DNA of 33,773 nucleotides from Conidiobolus incongruus B7586 (Eukaryota > Entomophthoromycota > Entomophthoromycetes > Entomophthorales > Conidiobolaceae): the NCBI GenBank assembly GCA_000697335.1, contig JNEM01006228.1, positions 1 through 33,773 on the forward strand, read 5' to 3'. Within the stretch, counting starts at the first letter, position 1; every line of letters begins with the position of its first letter. Position numbers and translations under genes: made by a program. This document shows, in pieces, positions 31,668 through 33,773 of this stretch. Below the pieces are notes generated by a model. The model saw only the letters and a program-made list of their open reading frames with translations. It ran no database searches and had not been told where the DNA came from.

Positions 31668-33773
31668 ACTAAATCAATTTTTCAATTTTTAAAATTATTG
31701 AAAATAGTTTAACTAGAAGAATCCATAATATTTATATATAAAATGTTTCATATAATTGAATCATAATTGGTAATCAACATTAAAGTTAATAGATTTATTA
31801 GCTCCATAATATCAATTGAAATTCTTCTCACAACTTTGTGGATTTTTAAAATAACTTGTAATATATTCAATCGGTTAATTGAAAAATAATTTGATTCAAT
31901 AATAAAAATATTTTTATTTTGAAATTAAATTTAATATTCAATTCAAAAATTTTTTTTCACTTTTAATTTATCATTGCATTCAATAGAATATTGAGATATG
32001 ATCTCAAATTATCATATTTTTATCTGCTATTAGATTAATATTAAACTTTTCTGACTATCAAAATATGTTAATTATTAAAAAATTGTGCATGACAGAGCAT
32101 TATTAGACATTGTGACTTTAGTTATTACAATTTATATAATGATATAATTTATTGAATTTAGAATAAAATTGTGAAACTCAAGAAATCATGATGTATTCAT
32201 TGACTGAACAATTTATTCATTTCTACTCAAATTTTATTAACCAATTTATAATTTGATATATATTAAAACAATTACAGTATATCTATTTACATTAGGGAAT
32301 ATACTTGCTCATTTTGAAGTTTAGCTAAGGCAATATTTATAATAAAATACCTAATCTTACTAAGACTAAAAGTCTTTTATTATAACGATCAGAGTGAAAT
32401 GAATTTTTTCTCATCATATACCAAAACTTCTATGTAGAATGTATTTCGATTTGCAGAACGATAACCAAAACTAGCTTTTTTATTCAGAATACATATATGG
32501 TATTCAACTGATTCTTTGTTAAACATTTGGGGTAGCTCAATAAAAGAAATTATATCAAATTAACCAAAATATTGTGTTTGATTTGATTAATTTGGTTAAA
32601 CTAGCATATAGTATTCTTTTTTAAAATAAAGCACAGTAGATAAAAGTATGATATCTAATTTTCTTCAGAAGACACTTTGAAACATTCACAGCAGTTATAT
32701 TGTTATTTTAAACACGTGTTTTTTAGCTCTATTAATATTATTTTTTATCTTATTTTCAAGTATATTCTAATTACTTTGCCACTTTATTCATGCTTTATTA
32801 AAAATTGATATTTAACAATGAACATGAGTGACCTTTATTTCAAATTAAATTTTATGAACCACATTTTCAAATGGTCAACTGGAATAGATTGATATCTTAC
32901 TGGATTTTGAATGATTAATGAAAATATTAAAATAATGGATATATAATAGATGTGGCAAAAAACGAATTGGCAGAATAATATTTTCTATTACTCAATTATT
33001 ATACAAAAAAGTAAAAAAGTTAAATTATTTATAACTATAATTATATTTAGTTATTAATTTCAAATTTAAAATATATTATAATAATATTTCAAATCAATAT
33101 TAATTGTTAATAAATATATTCAAAATTTAAATCCATTACATTCTCATTTACAATGGATATAAAATAACAAAAACTAGTTTATAATTTGATGGTGGGTCCA
33201 TAATATATAATGGCCAAGTATTTACACTATGAAATATAATTTTCATAAATATTTTAAATCAATTGATATGTTAATCCAATTTAACTAAATATAAAAATTA
33301 TTTTAAATTTATTTCCAAATTTGATAACAATTATCAGAATTATTTTTTAATATGTCAAATTGTAAAATTTTATTTCGGAATTATATTTTAAATTATTAGG
33401 GTTTAATAACATAATTATCAAAATTGTTATATAATTTGTTTGGTATGTATTATATAACTATATTTTATCATATGATATGAAATTTGATTAATATATTTGC
33501 CTCAGATAATTTTATAATTATATTAAATAAATTATATAAGTGTTATTTCTAAAGTTTAATAGTTAATTATAATAGTTTTTGAATAATATAAAAAATATAG
33601 ATATTTATTTAATAATTTATAATACTATTATTATATAAATTGCAATATTTTAATTTATATATATTTTATTTAATATTTCAATATATAAATAATTTAAGTT
33701 ATAAATTTAATTTTATAACTTTGTATTTTCCTTATTTTTAGTAATATATTTATATATAATATTTATAAAATAT
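31668..33773. other. Intergenic DNA to the right edge
   Basis: No supportable gene on either strand. It should include the receptor B promoter next to 31668. A weak inverted repeat (TTAACCAAA near 32559 with TTTGGTTAA near 32590) is short enough to be chance. The stretch 32,300-32,720 is somewhat less AT-rich than the rest but has no frame. Confidence 0.65.

Noticed and set aside
32559-32600. Inverted repeat TTAACCAAA/TTTGGTTAA as a transposon end
   Set aside because: Arms of about 9 bases with no extension, no duplicated target site and no internal coding; chance is likely in this DNA.

Overview
The window looks like nuclear DNA of an AT-rich, early-diverging fungus. The evidence is eukaryotic genes with short introns (about 50 bases, GTAAGT-type donors, AG acceptors), very AT-rich intergenic DNA, and a fungal gene set: a Sed5 syntaxin, a Pcf11 mRNA 3'-end factor, Pff1/ERMP1-type M28 membrane proteases and short seven-helix receptors. 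An Entomophthoromycotina fungus (Conidiobolus-like) is my best guess. That is an inference from base composition and the receptor and protease families, not something the sequence proves.

Left part (1-12 kb). An intact five-exon D-2-hydroxyacid dehydrogenase gene of the GRHPR type (minus strand, 1378-2567) is followed by a decayed duplicate of itself (minus, 5362-7815). The duplicate keeps the same exon layout and carries a dead mariner-type DNA transposon of about 1.3 kb. Next come SED5 (six exons, minus, 8250-9373) and PCF11 (four exons, minus, 10218-11898). These two housekeeping genes act in Golgi membrane fusion and in mRNA cleavage/termination.

Middle and right part (14-32 kb). Two gene types occur twice: a multi-pass M28 metalloprotease (A: minus, 14371-17007; B: plus, 27468-30080) and a seven-helix receptor (A: minus, 21141-22064; B: minus, 30693-31667). 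The two proteases form a mosaic. One tract of about 340 bases is almost identical between them and has sharp edges, while its flanks are strongly diverged, which is the signature of gene conversion. The receptors differ by one intron near the 3' end. All five zinc ligands and the catalytic Glu are kept in both proteases, so both look functional.

Non-coding DNA makes up well over half of the window. It holds AT microsatellites, a two-copy non-coding repeat of about 420 bases (4857-5284 and 24946-25357), a strong fold-back element just upstream of protease B (27224-27302), and a nested hairpin upstream of PCF11 (12286-12367) that could be a structured RNA. I saw no tRNA, rRNA, CRISPR or virus-like element. 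No clearly new multi-gene system is visible. The most interesting points are the co-resident, converting protease pair with its companion receptors, and the unexplained repeats and hairpins.
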